DNA from: Bacillus sp. CH30_1T
Lineage (GTDB): Bacteria > Bacillota > Bacilli > Bacillales > Bacillaceae_B
Length of the DNA: 64,000 nt
Assembly: GCF_008364765.1 (NCBI RefSeq)
Contig: NZ_VTUY01000008.1
Span: 124,001-188,000, forward strand
Reading direction: 5' to 3'
The position numbers and the translations under genes are program-made. Of the stretch, positions 46,771 through 56,989 are shown piece after piece. How positions within the stretch are numbered: position 1 is the stretch's first letter; every line of letters starts with the position of its first letter. Below the pieces are notes generated by a model. The model was not told where the DNA came from and searched no databases. It worked only from the letters and a program-made list of their open reading frames with translations.

Positions 46771-46956
46771 ATGTATCGAAATAGAGATAGAAATGTGAAT
46801 ATCGTCATTTTATTGCTCTTTTGCATCCTTATCTTTCATATCATCCGGATCATCCTTCACGTTAAGGTTTATTTCGTATACAGCATGGGGATGGGTTATC
46901 TTTTATTTATTGGTTTAATTATTTTCCTTATTATGTTCCTATATTTTAAAAGGTGA
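46771..46956 (+). CDS. Possible small membrane protein, 61 aa
   Basis: MYRNRDRNVN followed by two hydrophobic helices (IVILLLFCILIFHIIRIIL and MGYLLFIGLIIFLIMFLYF). The ribosome site is poor (TTGGGG). A terminator follows 15 bp later, which supports a gene. An 11-codon ORF with strong AAAGGAG at 46679 precedes it and may be a leader or relic. Low confidence. Confidence 0.4.
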   Translation: MYRNRDRNVNIVILLLFCILIFHIIRIILHVKVYFVYSMGMGYLLFIGLIIFLIMFLYFKR

Positions 46957-46970
46957 TGGTCCTCACGGAA

Positions 46971-46999
46971 AACGCAATTAAGAAGATTGCGTTTTTTTA
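46971..46999 (+). terminator. Terminator
   Basis: AACGCAAT / ATTGCGTT stem, 7-nt loop, T7. Confidence 0.85.
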
Positions 47000-47084
47000 T
47001 TGGGCATTTAAAGGGTTTTCACAGGAGTTTAGTAGAATAAGAATCAAAGTGAGAATAGAATTTCTGTGAATGGAGGGATGTTAC

Positions 47085-47915
47085 ATGAGGAAACTACTCC
47101 TGTTCGGCGCAAGCGGATTAGTGGGGAAAGCGTTGGTGGAAGAGTGCAAAGATTCCTTTGATGTATATGGGACGTATGCAACCAGACCAGTAGATCTTCC
47201 TGAAGAAAAGCAATTTCAATTAGAGATCAGCGATATGGATAAGATGAAAGAAATCGTTCAGTCCATCAAACCCGATAGCATCATTTCATGTCTAAGAGGT
47301 GATTTCGATCAACAGGTTGAATTTCATAAAGAGCTGGCATTGGAAATCGAAAACACAGAAAGCGTACTCTATTATTTTTCAACGGCCAATGTGTTCGATG
47401 GGGATTTCACGAAGCATCATTCAGAAGAAGACATTCCTAACGCTGCATCACCTTATGGACAGTTCAAAATTGAGTGTGAAAATATGTTGCAGGAAGTTTT
47501 AAAGGAACGTGCGGTTATGATACGAATACCGCAAATTTGGGGGAAGAAGTCACCGAGATTGGATCAAATCAGAAGTGGAATTGAGAATAATTCGATCGAT
47601 GTATACAGCAATCTAGAGTGTAATCATCTAACGGATGAAATACTCGCAAAACAGCTGAAATACATCATCCTCCATAAACTTAAAGGAGTTTTTCACCTTG
47701 GTGCTGTCGATATGATGACAAAATCTCGTTTTATTGAAGAATTAGTCAGCAGCCTTTCGGGCAAAGATATAAAGTTTCATTACCGTTTGCTTCAAGATAC
47801 ACCCGATACATATTATTTTGGATTGAAGAGCATTCGAAACGATCTTCCGGAGAGCTTGTTGAAGACGAATAAAGAAATGATAGCCGAATTAGTTAATCCA
47901 GATGGTTCATCATGA
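47085..47915 (+). CDS. SDR-family oxidoreductase (RmlD-like sugar-nucleotide reductase fold)
   Basis: 276 aa. Nucleotide-binding motif FGASGLVGKALVEE at the N-terminus (GxxGxxG), FSTANVFDGDF with the catalytic Thr/Ser region, and YGQFKIECE carrying the YxxxK pair. This is the RmlD substrate-binding family order. No sugar genes nearby, so substrate unknown. ATG 47085 after GGAGGG. Confidence 0.82.
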   Translation: MRKLLLFGASGLVGKALVEECKDSFDVYGTYATRPVDLPEEKQFQLEISDMDKMKEIVQSIKPDSIISCLRGDFDQQVEFHKELALEIENTESVLYYFSTANVFDGDFTKHHSEEDIPNAASPYGQFKIECENMLQEVLKERAVMIRIPQIWGKKSPRLDQIRSGIENNSIDVYSNLECNHLTDEILAKQLKYIILHKLKGVFHLGAVDMMTKSRFIEELVSSLSGKDIKFHYRLLQDTPDTYYFGLKSIRNDLPESLLKTNKEMIAELVNPDGSS

Positions 47916-47933
47916 AGAAGTCTTATACAGGAA

Positions 47934-47990
47934 GGGAAATAACTGAAAAGATCAGAGGTGATCTCTTCGTTATTCTCCCTCTTTTTTTAG
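47934..47990 (+). terminator. Terminator of the SDR gene
   Basis: Long imperfect hairpin GGGAAATAAC...AGATCA / TGATCT...GTTATTCTCCC followed by TCTTTTTTT. Confidence 0.8.
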
Positions 47991-48067
47991 TTGATAGAGA
48001 ATCACATTCACAACAATAAAAAGCAAAAAAAGCGGGAAGTATAATACGTGAAGGGGTGAGCAGGAAG

Positions 48068-48553
48068 ATGATACTGATCTTATTCACGGCATTATTTTCA
48101 CTCGTATTGTTGTACTCTCTAAAGGGTTTATTCAAAAGATTCAGGGCGATCGAAGTATTAATCCTCAGTTTAGTTAATTCCTCTTTATGCCAACACATCA
48201 ATTTCAAAATCTTTTCTTCATTTGATCGACTTTCCGTTAAAGAAGAGATCATTCCCAGAGTAGTAAGTTATCTTCATTATGGGTTATTACTACCGCTCTT
48301 ATTAATGTGGGTATTGTATTTCTTTCGTTCAAAGATACCAACGTTTTTTAAACTTATGATTGCCATGGTCTGGATGGGGATCGATATTGGATCAAAATAT
48401 TTTTTATTACAAATAGGGGTGTTAAAATCTGAGACTGCTGGATGGTATCCAATAGTAGATGTATGTATCACAGCTGGAATTCTTCTAGTTGCTTATATTT
48501 TTATGGTTCGTTTTGCCTTTATCTTAAAAAAGGAGCTCGTTTTTGTTGACTAA
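48068..48553 (+). CDS. Polytopic membrane protein, unknown family
   Basis: 161 aa with four hydrophobic helices (residues ~1-20, 75-95, 100-120, 130-155). ATG 48068; an in-frame GTG at 48056 is an alternative. It overlaps the next membrane-protein gene by 11 bp, so the two belong to one operon. No catalytic motif visible. Confidence 0.65.
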   Translation: MILILFTALFSLVLLYSLKGLFKRFRAIEVLILSLVNSSLCQHINFKIFSSFDRLSVKEEIIPRVVSYLHYGLLLPLLLMWVLYFFRSKIPTFFKLMIAMVWMGIDIGSKYFLLQIGVLKSETAGWYPIVDVCITAGILLVAYIFMVRFAFILKKELVFVD

Positions 48554-49073
48554 TATACTGAAGATTCTAGAGCCTCTGACACCTAAAACGTTCGATAAAA
48601 ATGAGATTTTTGTCCTTATTATTGTTGTCCTATGCGTGTGTAGTTTGGTATTGGTCCATCATCTGGAGCCACACCTACTCCAAACAGAAATCATTGCTTT
48701 GTTTGTTTTTAACATTTTACTTGGTACAATAGGAGATCGAATCCTGGCAGAACCACCACTGGATTTTTACGACACACTCGATTATGGGCATGGGGAATTT
48801 TTTGACTCCATACTGCAAATAGTGGTATACCCCATCCCGATCATCCTTTTCATTCACTTCTATCGAAAATGGAAGCCGAGTAAGGTTGTTTATATTATAT
48901 TGTATGGCTTCTTTCTTGTTGTGCTCGAATGGATTTCAGCTAAGTACTTTGACGTTTTTCAATTTAAAACGTGGAAGACATCCTATTCTTATGTTTTCTA
49001 TTGTTGTGTCTTAACAGTCAATCTGATTTTTGCTGAACAGATTAAGAAATATTTAAACAGGGTCACAAAGTGA
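48543..49073 (+). CDS. CBO0543-like membrane protein
   Basis: 176 aa, about five hydrophobic helices. The loop GDRILAEPPLDFYDTLDYG resembles the CBO0543 family of Firmicute membrane proteins of unknown function; I am moderately sure. The start is TTG 48543, with AAAGGAG 9 nt upstream inside the preceding gene. Confidence 0.65.
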   Translation: MLTNILKILEPLTPKTFDKNEIFVLIIVVLCVCSLVLVHHLEPHLLQTEIIALFVFNILLGTIGDRILAEPPLDFYDTLDYGHGEFFDSILQIVVYPIPIILFIHFYRKWKPSKVVYIILYGFFLVVLEWISAKYFDVFQFKTWKTSYSYVFYCCVLTVNLIFAEQIKKYLNRVTK

Positions 49074-49154
49074 AAAAACGAAATGTTTGTATTTTATAAA
49101 AGGAGTGTTTACCGGGCTTTTTGGTTCATAAGAGGTGTCTTAATATCCGGTATG

Positions 49155-49192
49155 AAAAGAAGCAGTGCTAAATAATCGGCACTGCTTCTTTT
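49155..49192. terminator. Bidirectional terminator
   Basis: 14-bp perfect stem AAAAGAAGCAGTGC / GCACTGCTTCTTTT between convergent genes. The right arm touches the stop codon of the EamA gene. Confidence 0.9.
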
Positions 49193-50130
49193 TATGAAGT
49201 CTTTGCAGGTTCACTTGATAACATCTTTGCAGGGACTTCGCTCCCCTTTTCTTTGATGATACCAGGCTTGGATTTGAATAGGGAGAACAACACACATCCT
49301 GCTATGACAATGACACTGCCGACAGCTTGAAGCACATTCATCTTTTCTCCCAAAAAGACGAAGGCCAATAAGGCTGTGAATACAGGGTTGAAGTTCAAGA
49401 ACAATCCTGATGTACTTGGCCCCAGGTTATTCACTCCGATATTCCATAAGACCATGCAGACAACCGTGGAAATAACGCCGGTATATAAGATTGACTGGAC
49501 GAAAGAAGCATCAACATTGGTCACTCGGAACGTAGAAAGATTAAAAGGAAGAAGGATGAGAAGACCAAATAGTCCGGAGTATAAAATAGACATCATGGGA
49601 GTGACGGATTTCATTGCCCACTTACTGCAAACGGAATAAATTCCCCACATCACAACCGCAGCCAGCATATAGAGATCCCCTTCATTAAATTGCAAGGAAT
49701 AGACCATCTCTACGTTCCCTTTTGATAGGACAAGCAAGACGCCAAAGAGCGAGATGAACATGGTTAACAGTTGAAATGCGTTCATCTTTTCCTTCAGAAA
49801 AATAAAAGAGATACCAGCAATGGAGAACATATTTAACGTGGAAATCAAGCCCACATTGGTGGCAGAGGTTTTTTCCAAAGCCATGAATTGCAGTGCCTGA
49901 AAAAGGGCTACCCCTGTCAGGCCCATGAAAAATAACGGCAATATCGATTGAATGGGTGGAACCAGCTTTTTTTCTTTCCACCAGACAATCGGGAACAGGC
50001 ATACGATGGCGATTGCCCATCTTAATATGGTCAACGTTCCTGGGGATGCATGTTCCACAAGGGTTTTCCCTACAATGAAATTGCCTCCCCAGAGAAGACT
50101 TGTCAGTAACAACAGATAATAATATTTCAC
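49192..50130 (-). CDS. EamA/DMT-family transporter
   Basis: 312 aa, ten TM helices in two EamA repeats. The N-terminus has LLWGGNFIVGKTL and the second repeat MWGIYSVCSKWAM, both characteristic. Likely a metabolite or amino-acid exporter. GTG 50130 with GGGG upstream. Divergent from an Lrp-type regulator gene, which probably controls it. Confidence 0.88.
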   Translation of the reverse strand: MKYYYLLLLTSLLWGGNFIVGKTLVEHASPGTLTILRWAIAIVCLFPIVWWKEKKLVPPIQSILPLFFMGLTGVALFQALQFMALEKTSATNVGLISTLNMFSIAGISFIFLKEKMNAFQLLTMFISLFGVLLVLSKGNVEMVYSLQFNEGDLYMLAAVVMWGIYSVCSKWAMKSVTPMMSILYSGLFGLLILLPFNLSTFRVTNVDASFVQSILYTGVISTVVCMVLWNIGVNNLGPSTSGLFLNFNPVFTALLAFVFLGEKMNVLQAVGSVIVIAGCVLFSLFKSKPGIIKEKGSEVPAKMLSSEPAKTS

Positions 50131-50341
50131 GTCATTCAGCCCCTTTTCAAAGAGCCATTGTGCACAATGACATTTCCTATAAGAATAATTTTAACATTTT
50201 ACTAAAAATACAAAAGAACATCTTGTATAATGAGAATTATTCAAAATAATTGAAAGTGTGATAGATTCTAAGGATATAAAAATTCATATATACATCGTTT
50301 TACCAGTGGTTTTTGGAACAATTGAAAAGGGTGGATGGAGA

Positions 50342-50818
50342 ATGGAATCGATTGTAAGCAGGGTTTTGGACCAAATGGATCTCAAGCTTTTGGATTTGCT
50401 ACAAAAGGATGGGCAACTTAGTAATCTGGAACTGTCAAAGCGGGTCAATTTATCAGCACCAGCCGTACACGCAAGAATCAAACGGTTGGAAATGGAAGGA
50501 TATATCAAAAAGCAGGTAGCGATTTTAAACCATGAAAAACTGGGCTTTGACTTATTATGCTTTGTATTTATGAGTACGAATGAACATCGAACAGAAAAAC
50601 TGGAAGCAGTGGAGGAGACATTGGAATCAATGGAAGAAGTCCTGGAATGTCATTGTTTGACTGGGGAATATGATTATCTCCTAAAAGTGGCATGCAAGGA
50701 TCGCAAGGGGCTGGAGCTCTTTATCAGAAGGCTGAATGAAATGGGGATTACGAAGATTCAAACGAGCTTGGCGTTGAGGGAGATTAAGGATTCTACGGTG
50801 TTGCCGATACAGGATTAA
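50342..50818 (+). CDS. Lrp/AsnC-family transcriptional regulator
   Basis: 159 aa. N-terminal winged HTH (LDQMDLKLLDLLQKDGQLSN, then LSAPAVHARIKRLE) and a C-terminal RAM/ligand domain with CHCLTGEYDYLLKV. GGATGGAG precedes ATG 50342. The divergent EamA gene is its expected target, a common Lrp-exporter pair. Confidence 0.9.
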   Translation: MESIVSRVLDQMDLKLLDLLQKDGQLSNLELSKRVNLSAPAVHARIKRLEMEGYIKKQVAILNHEKLGFDLLCFVFMSTNEHRTEKLEAVEETLESMEEVLECHCLTGEYDYLLKVACKDRKGLELFIRRLNEMGITKIQTSLALREIKDSTVLPIQD

Positions 50819-50960
50819 TTAAGGTGACCCTCAGATCTAACGGATTAGTGATGACCGACATATGCAGGTTTCACCTTAGCCGGGTACGATCACTTGCGTT
50901 GTTAATGATGAGTGGTGAATAAATGGATGGTGTATTGTAAAATAATAACAGTATTTAGTA

Positions 50961-50989
50961 TTGACAAATTTAACATGTATCATTTACAT
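50961..50989 (+). promoter_or_regulatory. ileS promoter
   Basis: TTGACA, 17-nt spacer, TTACAT, just upstream of the T-box leader. Confidence 0.6.
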
Positions 50990-51019
50990 TTGTTGTAACA
51001 TATATTGGATCACTTACAT

Positions 51020-51292
51020 TCCATGACGAGAACGAGTAGGTATGGAATCTGTTCTACAGAGAGTTGACGATTGGGTGGAAGTCAACGTTCAGATCATATT
51101 GAATATCCTCTCCGAGAAGCAAAGCTGAAGACTTCTTAAGCTTTGACGGGTTTCCGCCGTTAAAAGGAACGCGTATGATTGTACGTTGAATGAGCGCTGT
51201 CAAATAAACTTGAAATCGAGTTTATGGATAGAATCAGGGTGGTATCGCGGGTTACAACTCGTCCCTAACATTGGTTAGGGGCGGGTTTTTTT
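51020..51292 (+). promoter_or_regulatory. T-box riboswitch, isoleucine specifier
   Basis: Stem I with GAATATC specifier loop (ATC, Ile, at 51105-51107), the conserved T-box sequence AGGGTGGTATCGCGG at 51236-51250, and a terminator GTCCCTAAC / GGTTAGGGGC with T8 at 51259-51292. Uncharged tRNA-Ile should favour the antiterminator and increase synthetase expression. Confidence 0.95.
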
Positions 51293-51320
51293 ATTTACAA
51301 AAAAATAGAGGTGTGATGAC

Positions 51321-54300
51321 ATGAAAAAGGTGAATGTAAACGAAAAGTCGGTCGAAAGAGAGCAACGGATCCAGGATTTCTGGAATTCTAATCATATTTT
51401 TGAAAAGTCAGTGACAAACCGAGAAGGGCAAAAGTCGTTCGTCTTCTATGAAGGACCTCCTACTGCCAATGGGCTACCGCATGCCGGTCACGTTCTGGGG
51501 CGTGTGATCAAAGATTTTGTCGCAAGGTATCAGACCATGCGTGGATATCAAGTCAAACGTAAGGCAGGCTGGGACACACACGGTCTCCCGGTGGAATTGG
51601 GCGTCGAAAAGAAAATCGGCGTGTCCGGTAAACAAGAAATCGAGGAATACGGTGTTGAGAAATTCATTGATGAATGTAAAAAGAGTGTTTTCGATTATGA
51701 GAAGCAGTGGCGCACCTTTACGGAGGCAATCGGATACTGGGTTGATATGGATGATCCCTATGTAACCCTTCAGAATGATTATATCGAAAGTGTCTGGCAC
51801 ATTCTTTCAAAGATCCATGAGAAAGGGTTGCTCTATCAAGGGCATCGGGTCGCTCCTTATTGCCCGAGCTGCCAAACCTCCCTCAGTTCCCATGAGGTAG
51901 CTCAAGGATATAAGGATGTAAAAGATTTATCCGCGACAGCTAAATTTAAGGTGGAAGGAAAAGAGCATGAATACTTTCTAGGGTGGACGACAACACCTTG
52001 GACGCTTCCTGCCAATGTGGCGCTCGCCGTCCATAAAGACGTGGATTACGTGAAAGCCAAACGGGGAGAAGAGACGTATATCCTGGCAAAGAACCTTGTA
52101 AACGATGTGTTGAGAGACGACTTCGAATTGGTCAGTGAGCATAAAGGGCACGAATTTGTAGGGATTTCGTATCAACCGCCGTTCAACTATCTCACGCTTG
52201 CAAGGGGGCATGAAGTGATTTCGGCATCGTTTGTGACCGATGACAGCGGAACCGGGATTGTTCACCTGGCTCCCGCTCACGGTGAAGATGATTACAATGC
52301 AATCAAGGAAAGTGGATTGGATTTTGTCAATATTGTCGATGAAAAAGGCTGTTATACCAACGAATTCGAGCCTCTTGCAGGAGAATTCACAAAGGACAGC
52401 GACGTGAAGATCATCAAGATGCTTTCGGATAGTAATCTTCTCTTTTCCAAGGAGAAGTATGAACACAGCTATCCACACTGCTGGCGCTGTGACTCACCAC
52501 TCCTCTATTATGCAATGGAAGGCTGGTTCATCAAGACAACGGCCATAAAAGAGACCATCTTAAAGAACAACCAATCCGTCGAGTGGTATCCGGATCATAT
52601 GAGAGAAGGAAGATTTGGGAAATTCCTTGAAAATATGGTTGATTGGAACCTGGGAAGGAATCGTTATTGGGGAACACCACTGAACGTTTGGGTTTGCGGG
52701 GAATGTGATCATCAGTATGTCCCGGGAAGCATCCAGGATCTAAAAGAACATGCGATCAGGGGTTGGAAGGACAATCTTGAACTTCATAAACCATATGTCG
52801 ATGAAGTCATCGTGGAATGTCCGTCCTGTTCCCATGAAATGAACAGGACGAAAGAAGTCATCGATGTCTGGTTTGACAGTGGTTCAATGCCGTTTGCACA
52901 GTATCATTATCCCTTTGAGAATAAAGATTTATTTCGTCAGCAATTCCCTGCAGATGTGATTGCCGAAGGAGTGGACCAAACGAGGGGCTGGTTCTACAGC
53001 CTGTTGACGGTTTCCTCCCTCTTCACAGGGAAAGCTCCATATAAGCGTGTTTTATCACTCGGGCACATACTGGATGAAGACGGACGTAAAATGTCTAAAA
53101 GTAAAGGGAATGTCATCAATCCAATGGATCTCGTTGAAAAGTTTGGGGCAGATGCTCTCAGATGGGCATTGCTTGCAGATAGTGCCCCTTGGAATAATAA
53201 ACGCTTCTCAGAAAACGTAGTCAGCCAGGCAAAATCGAAACTGGTCGACACACTGAATAACGTTCATTCCTTTTACACCCTGTATGCAGTGATTGATGGG
53301 TTCGATCCTGATCAACACGGGCATGGAAATCCATCTCTTCTCGATAAATGGGTGTTATCCCGATTGAATTCGGTCATTGAAAACGTAACTGACCATCTGG
53401 ATAATTATGATTTTACCGCTGGGGCAAGGGAACTATCCATCCTGGTTGATCAGGTGAGCAATTGGTATATCCGCAGATCACGTGAACGCTTCTGGAGCGA
53501 AGGGCTGAATGAAGATAAACTGGCTGCTTACCATACATTAAATAAGGTATTAGTAAATGTTAGCCGATTGCTGGCTCCATTTACACCGTTTATCGCAGAA
53601 GATATCCACATGAACTTAACCAATATGAGCGTCCATCTGTCCGATTTCCCAAAAGTAAATCAAGAAGACATCAATCGAGCTTTGGAAACGGAAATGGATC
53701 GCGTCTTACAAGTAGTCGAACTTGCCCGATCTGCCCGTAATACGACGAATATCAAAACAAAGCAGCCTCTATCCATGCTTACGGTAGTGGGAGCGAAGGA
53801 TGATACGGAATTACTTAAAAAGTATGAATATATCATTCAAGATGAAATCAATGTAAAGAATGTACAATTGCAGGACCAAGCAGGAGATTCCGTGCAATAT
53901 GAATTAAAGCTGAACTTCCCGACTGCCGGCCCGAAACTCGGTAAGTTGGTAGGGCTTGTGCAGAAACATTTACAATCGTTAGATCATGAAGAAGCAAGCA
54001 AGGTTGTAGAACAAGGGCATCTTGACTTTGAGTCTCCAACCGGGGAAAAGGTATCAGTCGAGAAAGATGATCTCCTCGTTCATAAAAAAACACATAAAGG
54101 TTTGGAAATGGCTTCAAACACAACCTTCAGTGTTTTCCTGGATACAACCATCACAGAGGAACTGCGGAAAGAAGGGAAAGCCCGGGAGCTTGTTCGCGCC
54201 GTACAGCAATACAGAAAAGAATTGAATCTTGCTGTGGAAGAGCGTGTGAATCTTGTGCTGGATGTCGATGATTCAATGAAAGAGGTAGTGGAGCAGTTCG

Positions 54301-54413
54301 AAGATTTACTGCAAAGCAGCCTCTTAATAAAAAGCATGATGTTTGAGAAAAGAGAAAGCATGAAGGCAGTCGAGATTGATGGTGACAGCATAAGGATATT
54401 TGTAGGCGTGTGA
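51321..54413 (+). CDS. ileS2: Isoleucyl-tRNA synthetase, type 2 (eukaryote-like)
   Basis: 1030 aa, longer than the ~920-aa type 1 enzyme of B. subtilis. The class I signature is [15 protein letters not shown] near residue 55 (HAGH form) within [16 protein letters not shown], typical of IleS2/MupA-like enzymes; type 1 has the FHDGPPYANG...HIGH form. KMSKSKGN is at about 590. The C-terminus lacks the type 1 zinc finger and ends in a DUF5915-like domain. Type 2 enzymes are naturally resistant to mupirocin. Position beside Lrp/EamA, away from divIVA, suggests a second, accessory copy. Confidence 0.93.
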   Translation: MKKVNVNEKSVEREQRIQDFWNSNHIFEKSVTNREGQKSFVFYEGPPTANGLPHAGHVLGRVIKDFVARYQTMRGYQVKRKAGWDTHGLPVELGVEKKIGVSGKQEIEEYGVEKFIDECKKSVFDYEKQWRTFTEAIGYWVDMDDPYVTLQNDYIESVWHILSKIHEKGLLYQGHRVAPYCPSCQTSLSSHEVAQGYKDVKDLSATAKFKVEGKEHEYFLGWTTTPWTLPANVALAVHKDVDYVKAKRGEETYILAKNLVNDVLRDDFELVSEHKGHEFVGISYQPPFNYLTLARGHEVISASFVTDDSGTGIVHLAPAHGEDDYNAIKESGLDFVNIVDEKGCYTNEFEPLAGEFTKDSDVKIIKMLSDSNLLFSKEKYEHSYPHCWRCDSPLLYYAMEGWFIKTTAIKETILKNNQSVEWYPDHMREGRFGKFLENMVDWNLGRNRYWGTPLNVWVCGECDHQYVPGSIQDLKEHAIRGWKDNLELHKPYVDEVIVECPSCSHEMNRTKEVIDVWFDSGSMPFAQYHYPFENKDLFRQQFPADVIAEGVDQTRGWFYSLLTVSSLFTGKAPYKRVLSLGHILDEDGRKMSKSKGNVINPMDLVEKFGADALRWALLADSAPWNNKRFSENVVSQAKSKLVDTLNNVHSFYTLYAVIDGFDPDQHGHGNPSLLDKWVLSRLNSVIENVTDHLDNYDFTAGARELSILVDQVSNWYIRRSRERFWSEGLNEDKLAAYHTLNKVLVNVSRLLAPFTPFIAEDIHMNLTNMSVHLSDFPKVNQEDINRALETEMDRVLQVVELARSARNTTNIKTKQPLSMLTVVGAKDDTELLKKYEYIIQDEINVKNVQLQDQAGDSVQYELKLNFPTAGPKLGKLVGLVQKHLQSLDHEEASKVVEQGHLDFESPTGEKVSVEKDDLLVHKKTHKGLEMASNTTFSVFLDTTITEELRKEGKARELVRAVQQYRKELNLAVEERVNLVLDVDDSMKEVVEQFEDLLQSSLLIKSMMFEKRESMKAVEIDGDSIRIFVGV

Positions 54414-54429
54414 TTAACATAACCATTTT

Positions 54430-54464
54430 AGGGCTTATCCAAGATTGGATAAGCCCTTATTTTG
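54430..54464. terminator. Terminator after ileS2
   Basis: AGGGCTTATCCA / TGGATAAGCCCT perfect 12-bp stem with TTATTTTG. Confidence 0.9.
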
Positions 54465-54540
54465 TCTTGAGAATGTTGAATGCTCATAGCTAAAAAATTC
54501 TGATCGTTTTTCATGGCTGATTGTATGGTGATAACCGTAC

Positions 54541-54891
54541 CTATTTCTGATTATATCCTCGTTCTCCATACGGTTGCAGTTTCTCCAACCACTTTTCTTC
54601 CAGCTCATCCAGAGCTTCTTTTTCAGTGACAAATGGATCATCATTCTTTTTCAGTTTTTCCAACAGCTCGAATGTAAATGCGTCTTTCCCGTACTGGTTC
54701 CATTCGGTTTGTAACGCTTTGCTGGTGGTGAATCCATTGTTTTCGAGCATGAACTTGATCCCATTCAGGGTCTTCAAGTTTTTCGTCCTTCCGATATAGA
54801 TTTTATTGTTTTGCTGATTCGAGATTTGAAAGACACCTGCTTCAACCGGTGTTTCTTTATACTGTTGTTTTAACTCTCTTTTACGATCCAT
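54541..54891 (-). CDS. GIY-YIG nuclease-domain protein
   Basis: 116 aa. The GIY-YIG-like start is GVFQISNQQNNKIYIGRTKN (GVF.../YIG), with an Asn/Glu-rich C-terminal region ending LEKLQPYGERGYNQ. The size and the Glu near the C-terminus fit the stand-alone family. AGGAGGT precedes the ATG. It lies 23 bp downstream of the DUF2087 regulator gene on the same strand, forming an operon. Target unknown. Confidence 0.8.
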   Translation of the reverse strand: MDRKRELKQQYKETPVEAGVFQISNQQNNKIYIGRTKNLKTLNGIKFMLENNGFTTSKALQTEWNQYGKDAFTFELLEKLKKNDDPFVTEKEALDELEEKWLEKLQPYGERGYNQK

Positions 54892-54914
54892 GGTTTAGAC
54901 CTCCTGTTAGTTCT

Positions 54915-55661
54915 TTACTTCTTTAACCAGTACTTGCTTCCGTCGGATTTACGGTCTATAAACCCATATTCAATGAGATATCTTCGGATGAGCACATAAT
55001 CGTTATAAATGCCTTTTAATATTTGATTTAATTCTTTTTCATCGTACATATCGTCTTTCTTTAACTGTTTCGAAATCTCACGAAGAATGACCAGCCTTTG
55101 CTTTTCCTTTGGGGGAAATTTCGACATTACTCCGTCAGAGAAGTACTTCTTCACGATTTGATCTTGTTCGGTCTGTGTAATATTGTACCGGTCGTCCACC
55201 ATGGTGGCTGTTTTATGAACAGGGACAAACGTCGGCGCATTATCGTCTTTTTCTTTTAGCAATTCCATCATGGTCAGGAAGGTCTTGGCTTGACGCTCCT
55301 TTTCTTTTAAAGCAAACCGGTGATGACGGATCGTGGACGCACTTCCGATTTCCAATTCTTCTTTGATTTCTTTGTCATTTTTCCCTTGATAAAAGAGGGT
55401 CAATAAACGTTTTTGGTGATCGGTAAGACCCGTGAGCTTTTTATCCATTCCAATTAAATAATCAAATACAGATAGGTGCGTACGTTCAATGTGAACACCC
55501 ATATATTTTTCTGCTAGGTAAAATTTATCTTCGTTAGGATAGACCATGCCTTTTTCAATGATCTCTCCGCACATAAGACAAATATAGGAATCTTCTTCTT
55601 CTATAAAACCCCTTTTCATTTCTTCCAAAGAGGCACTCCAAAACAAGTCGGAAAGCTCCAT
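54915..55661 (-). CDS. DUF2087-domain transcriptional regulator with N-terminal zinc-ribbon-like motif
   Basis: 248 aa. N-terminal CLMCGE (C28, C31) and H-containing GVHIERTH suggest a C2H2-type metal site; residues 75-120 hold a LuxR-like HTH (LTDHQKRLLTLFYQGKNDKE and SASTIRHHRF); the C-terminal 90 residues are DUF2087 (FPPKEKQRLVILREIS and VLIRRYLIEYGF). Predicted DNA-binding regulator; 55 bp-scale TGTTTGTTA repeats upstream (near 55731 and 55764) may be its operator. First gene of the pair with the GIY-YIG gene. Confidence 0.8.
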   Translation of the reverse strand: MELSDLFWSASLEEMKRGFIEEEDSYICLMCGEIIEKGMVYPNEDKFYLAEKYMGVHIERTHLSVFDYLIGMDKKLTGLTDHQKRLLTLFYQGKNDKEIKEELEIGSASTIRHHRFALKEKERQAKTFLTMMELLKEKDDNAPTFVPVHKTATMVDDRYNITQTEQDQIVKKYFSDGVMSKFPPKEKQRLVILREISKQLKKDDMYDEKELNQILKGIYNDYVLIRRYLIEYGFIDRKSDGSKYWLKK

Positions 55662-55804
55662 TCCTTAACACGTCCTATTCTTTTTATCTTCAACAGATTA
55701 ATTATTATTGTGTAAACGAATTTAAAATATGTTTGTTAGTTTATAAACATAATATAAAAGTGTTTGTTATTTGTCAAATAGGGTGTTAATGTTCATCCAT
55801 TTAA

Positions 55805-56122
55805 GTATTAGGTGATCACAGTCTCCAAATAGATCGATCAGCAGACTTACCCAAAGTTCAAGACCAGGCGGTAGGGTTCATTGCAACCGATCAGGAGACT
55901 GATACAATCGGGTATATCATTCAAGTGGGTGTGATTCCGGAGTGGCGGGGAAAAGGGATCGCTGCTGTATTGATTTGCAAATGCTTAGAAGACCTCCGAC
56001 AAGATGGTATGAAATCCGTCGTCCTCCACGTGAACCAAAATAATCCCGGGGCCATAAAGCTTTATGAACGTATAGGATTTAAGACTGTCCGGAAAAGAGG
56101 CACGTTTAGAATGACATCTTAG
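55805..56122 (+). pseudogene. 5'-truncated GNAT acetyltransferase remnant
   Basis: The frame is open from 55805, directly after a stop, and its product shows DQAVGFIATDQETDTIGYII then GVIPEWRGKGIAAVLICK (acetyl-CoA motif) and NPGAIKLYERIGFKTVRKRG, the complete C-terminal GNAT core. There is no start codon before 55925, within the beta4-motif A region, so the N-terminal half is missing. Probably the relic of a two-domain GNAT gene. A short protein from GTG 55925 cannot be excluded. Confidence 0.65.
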
Positions 56123-56394
56123 GGTATTCAGAATGGAAGGATACGCTTATTTTTGCTGTATTTTAAGGAGAGAATAATGAGAGTAGAGTCTAAGTCTTTC
56201 AATTGTGTTAGAAATAAGATTGAAATCAAGAAATAAGTGGTGTACGATGTAAAGAATATTTTAAGATTGCCACTTGGTAGAAAGAAAAGATGAGATACCC
56301 ATGCAGCGAACAATATGATTTTTTCACAGTAGGTGAAGAAATCCAGCATTCGTTTTGTGGAGAGGTCTCTTTTTCATTTAAGGAGGAGGCCGAC

Positions 56395-56910
56395 ATGCTA
56401 CATTACATAAATGAACTAGCGGACTTTTTCTGGCAGCATGATATTTATTTCCGGATCGTGGTGAGTGCGGTATTGGGATTCGTCATCGGATGGGACCGGT
56501 CCGCGAAGAACAAGCCCGCTGGATTAAAAACATATACGTATGTGTCAGTGGCATGTACGTTGATCACTATCGTATCGATTGAAGGCGCAGAGATGCTCAG
56601 TCAGCCGGATAGCGGAAAAATGATGGATCCCTTCCGTCTGGCTGCCCAGATCGTATCAGGGCTCGGATTCTTAGGTGCAGGAGTGATCCTGAAAGATGGA
56701 CTGCGGGTGAAGGGACTCACTTCCGCTGCGATGATTTTCTACGTGGGGGGCGTCGGAATCGGAATTGGAGCAGGGTTTTATTCGATTGTCATCTTCGCCA
56801 CCCTCGTCACGTTCATCATGACGAGGATTGGAAATTTCTTTGAAGAACGGGAGATTAAAGCCATGAGCCTGCCGAAGATGCGGAAGAAAAACGAGGAAAA
56901 AGAAGATTAA
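56395..56910 (+). CDS. MgtC/SapB-family membrane protein
   Basis: 171 aa, four to five TM helices. Signature GFVIGWDRSAKNKPAGLKTYTYVSVA followed by GLGFLGAGVILKDG; GLGFLGAG and the Arg/Asp in GWDR are conserved in the family. MgtC-like proteins act in magnesium and membrane-potential homeostasis. ATG 56395 after AGGAGG; the longer frame to 56290 lacks a site. Confidence 0.86.
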   Translation: MLHYINELADFFWQHDIYFRIVVSAVLGFVIGWDRSAKNKPAGLKTYTYVSVACTLITIVSIEGAEMLSQPDSGKMMDPFRLAAQIVSGLGFLGAGVILKDGLRVKGLTSAAMIFYVGGVGIGIGAGFYSIVIFATLVTFIMTRIGNFFEEREIKAMSLPKMRKKNEEKED

Positions 56911-56989
56911 ATAAAGGTTGCAGCTGGAAGTGATGAGGGAGCTTCAACTGTTGTTATTTTAGGTTTCCTCCACAAAGTATAGTATTTTG

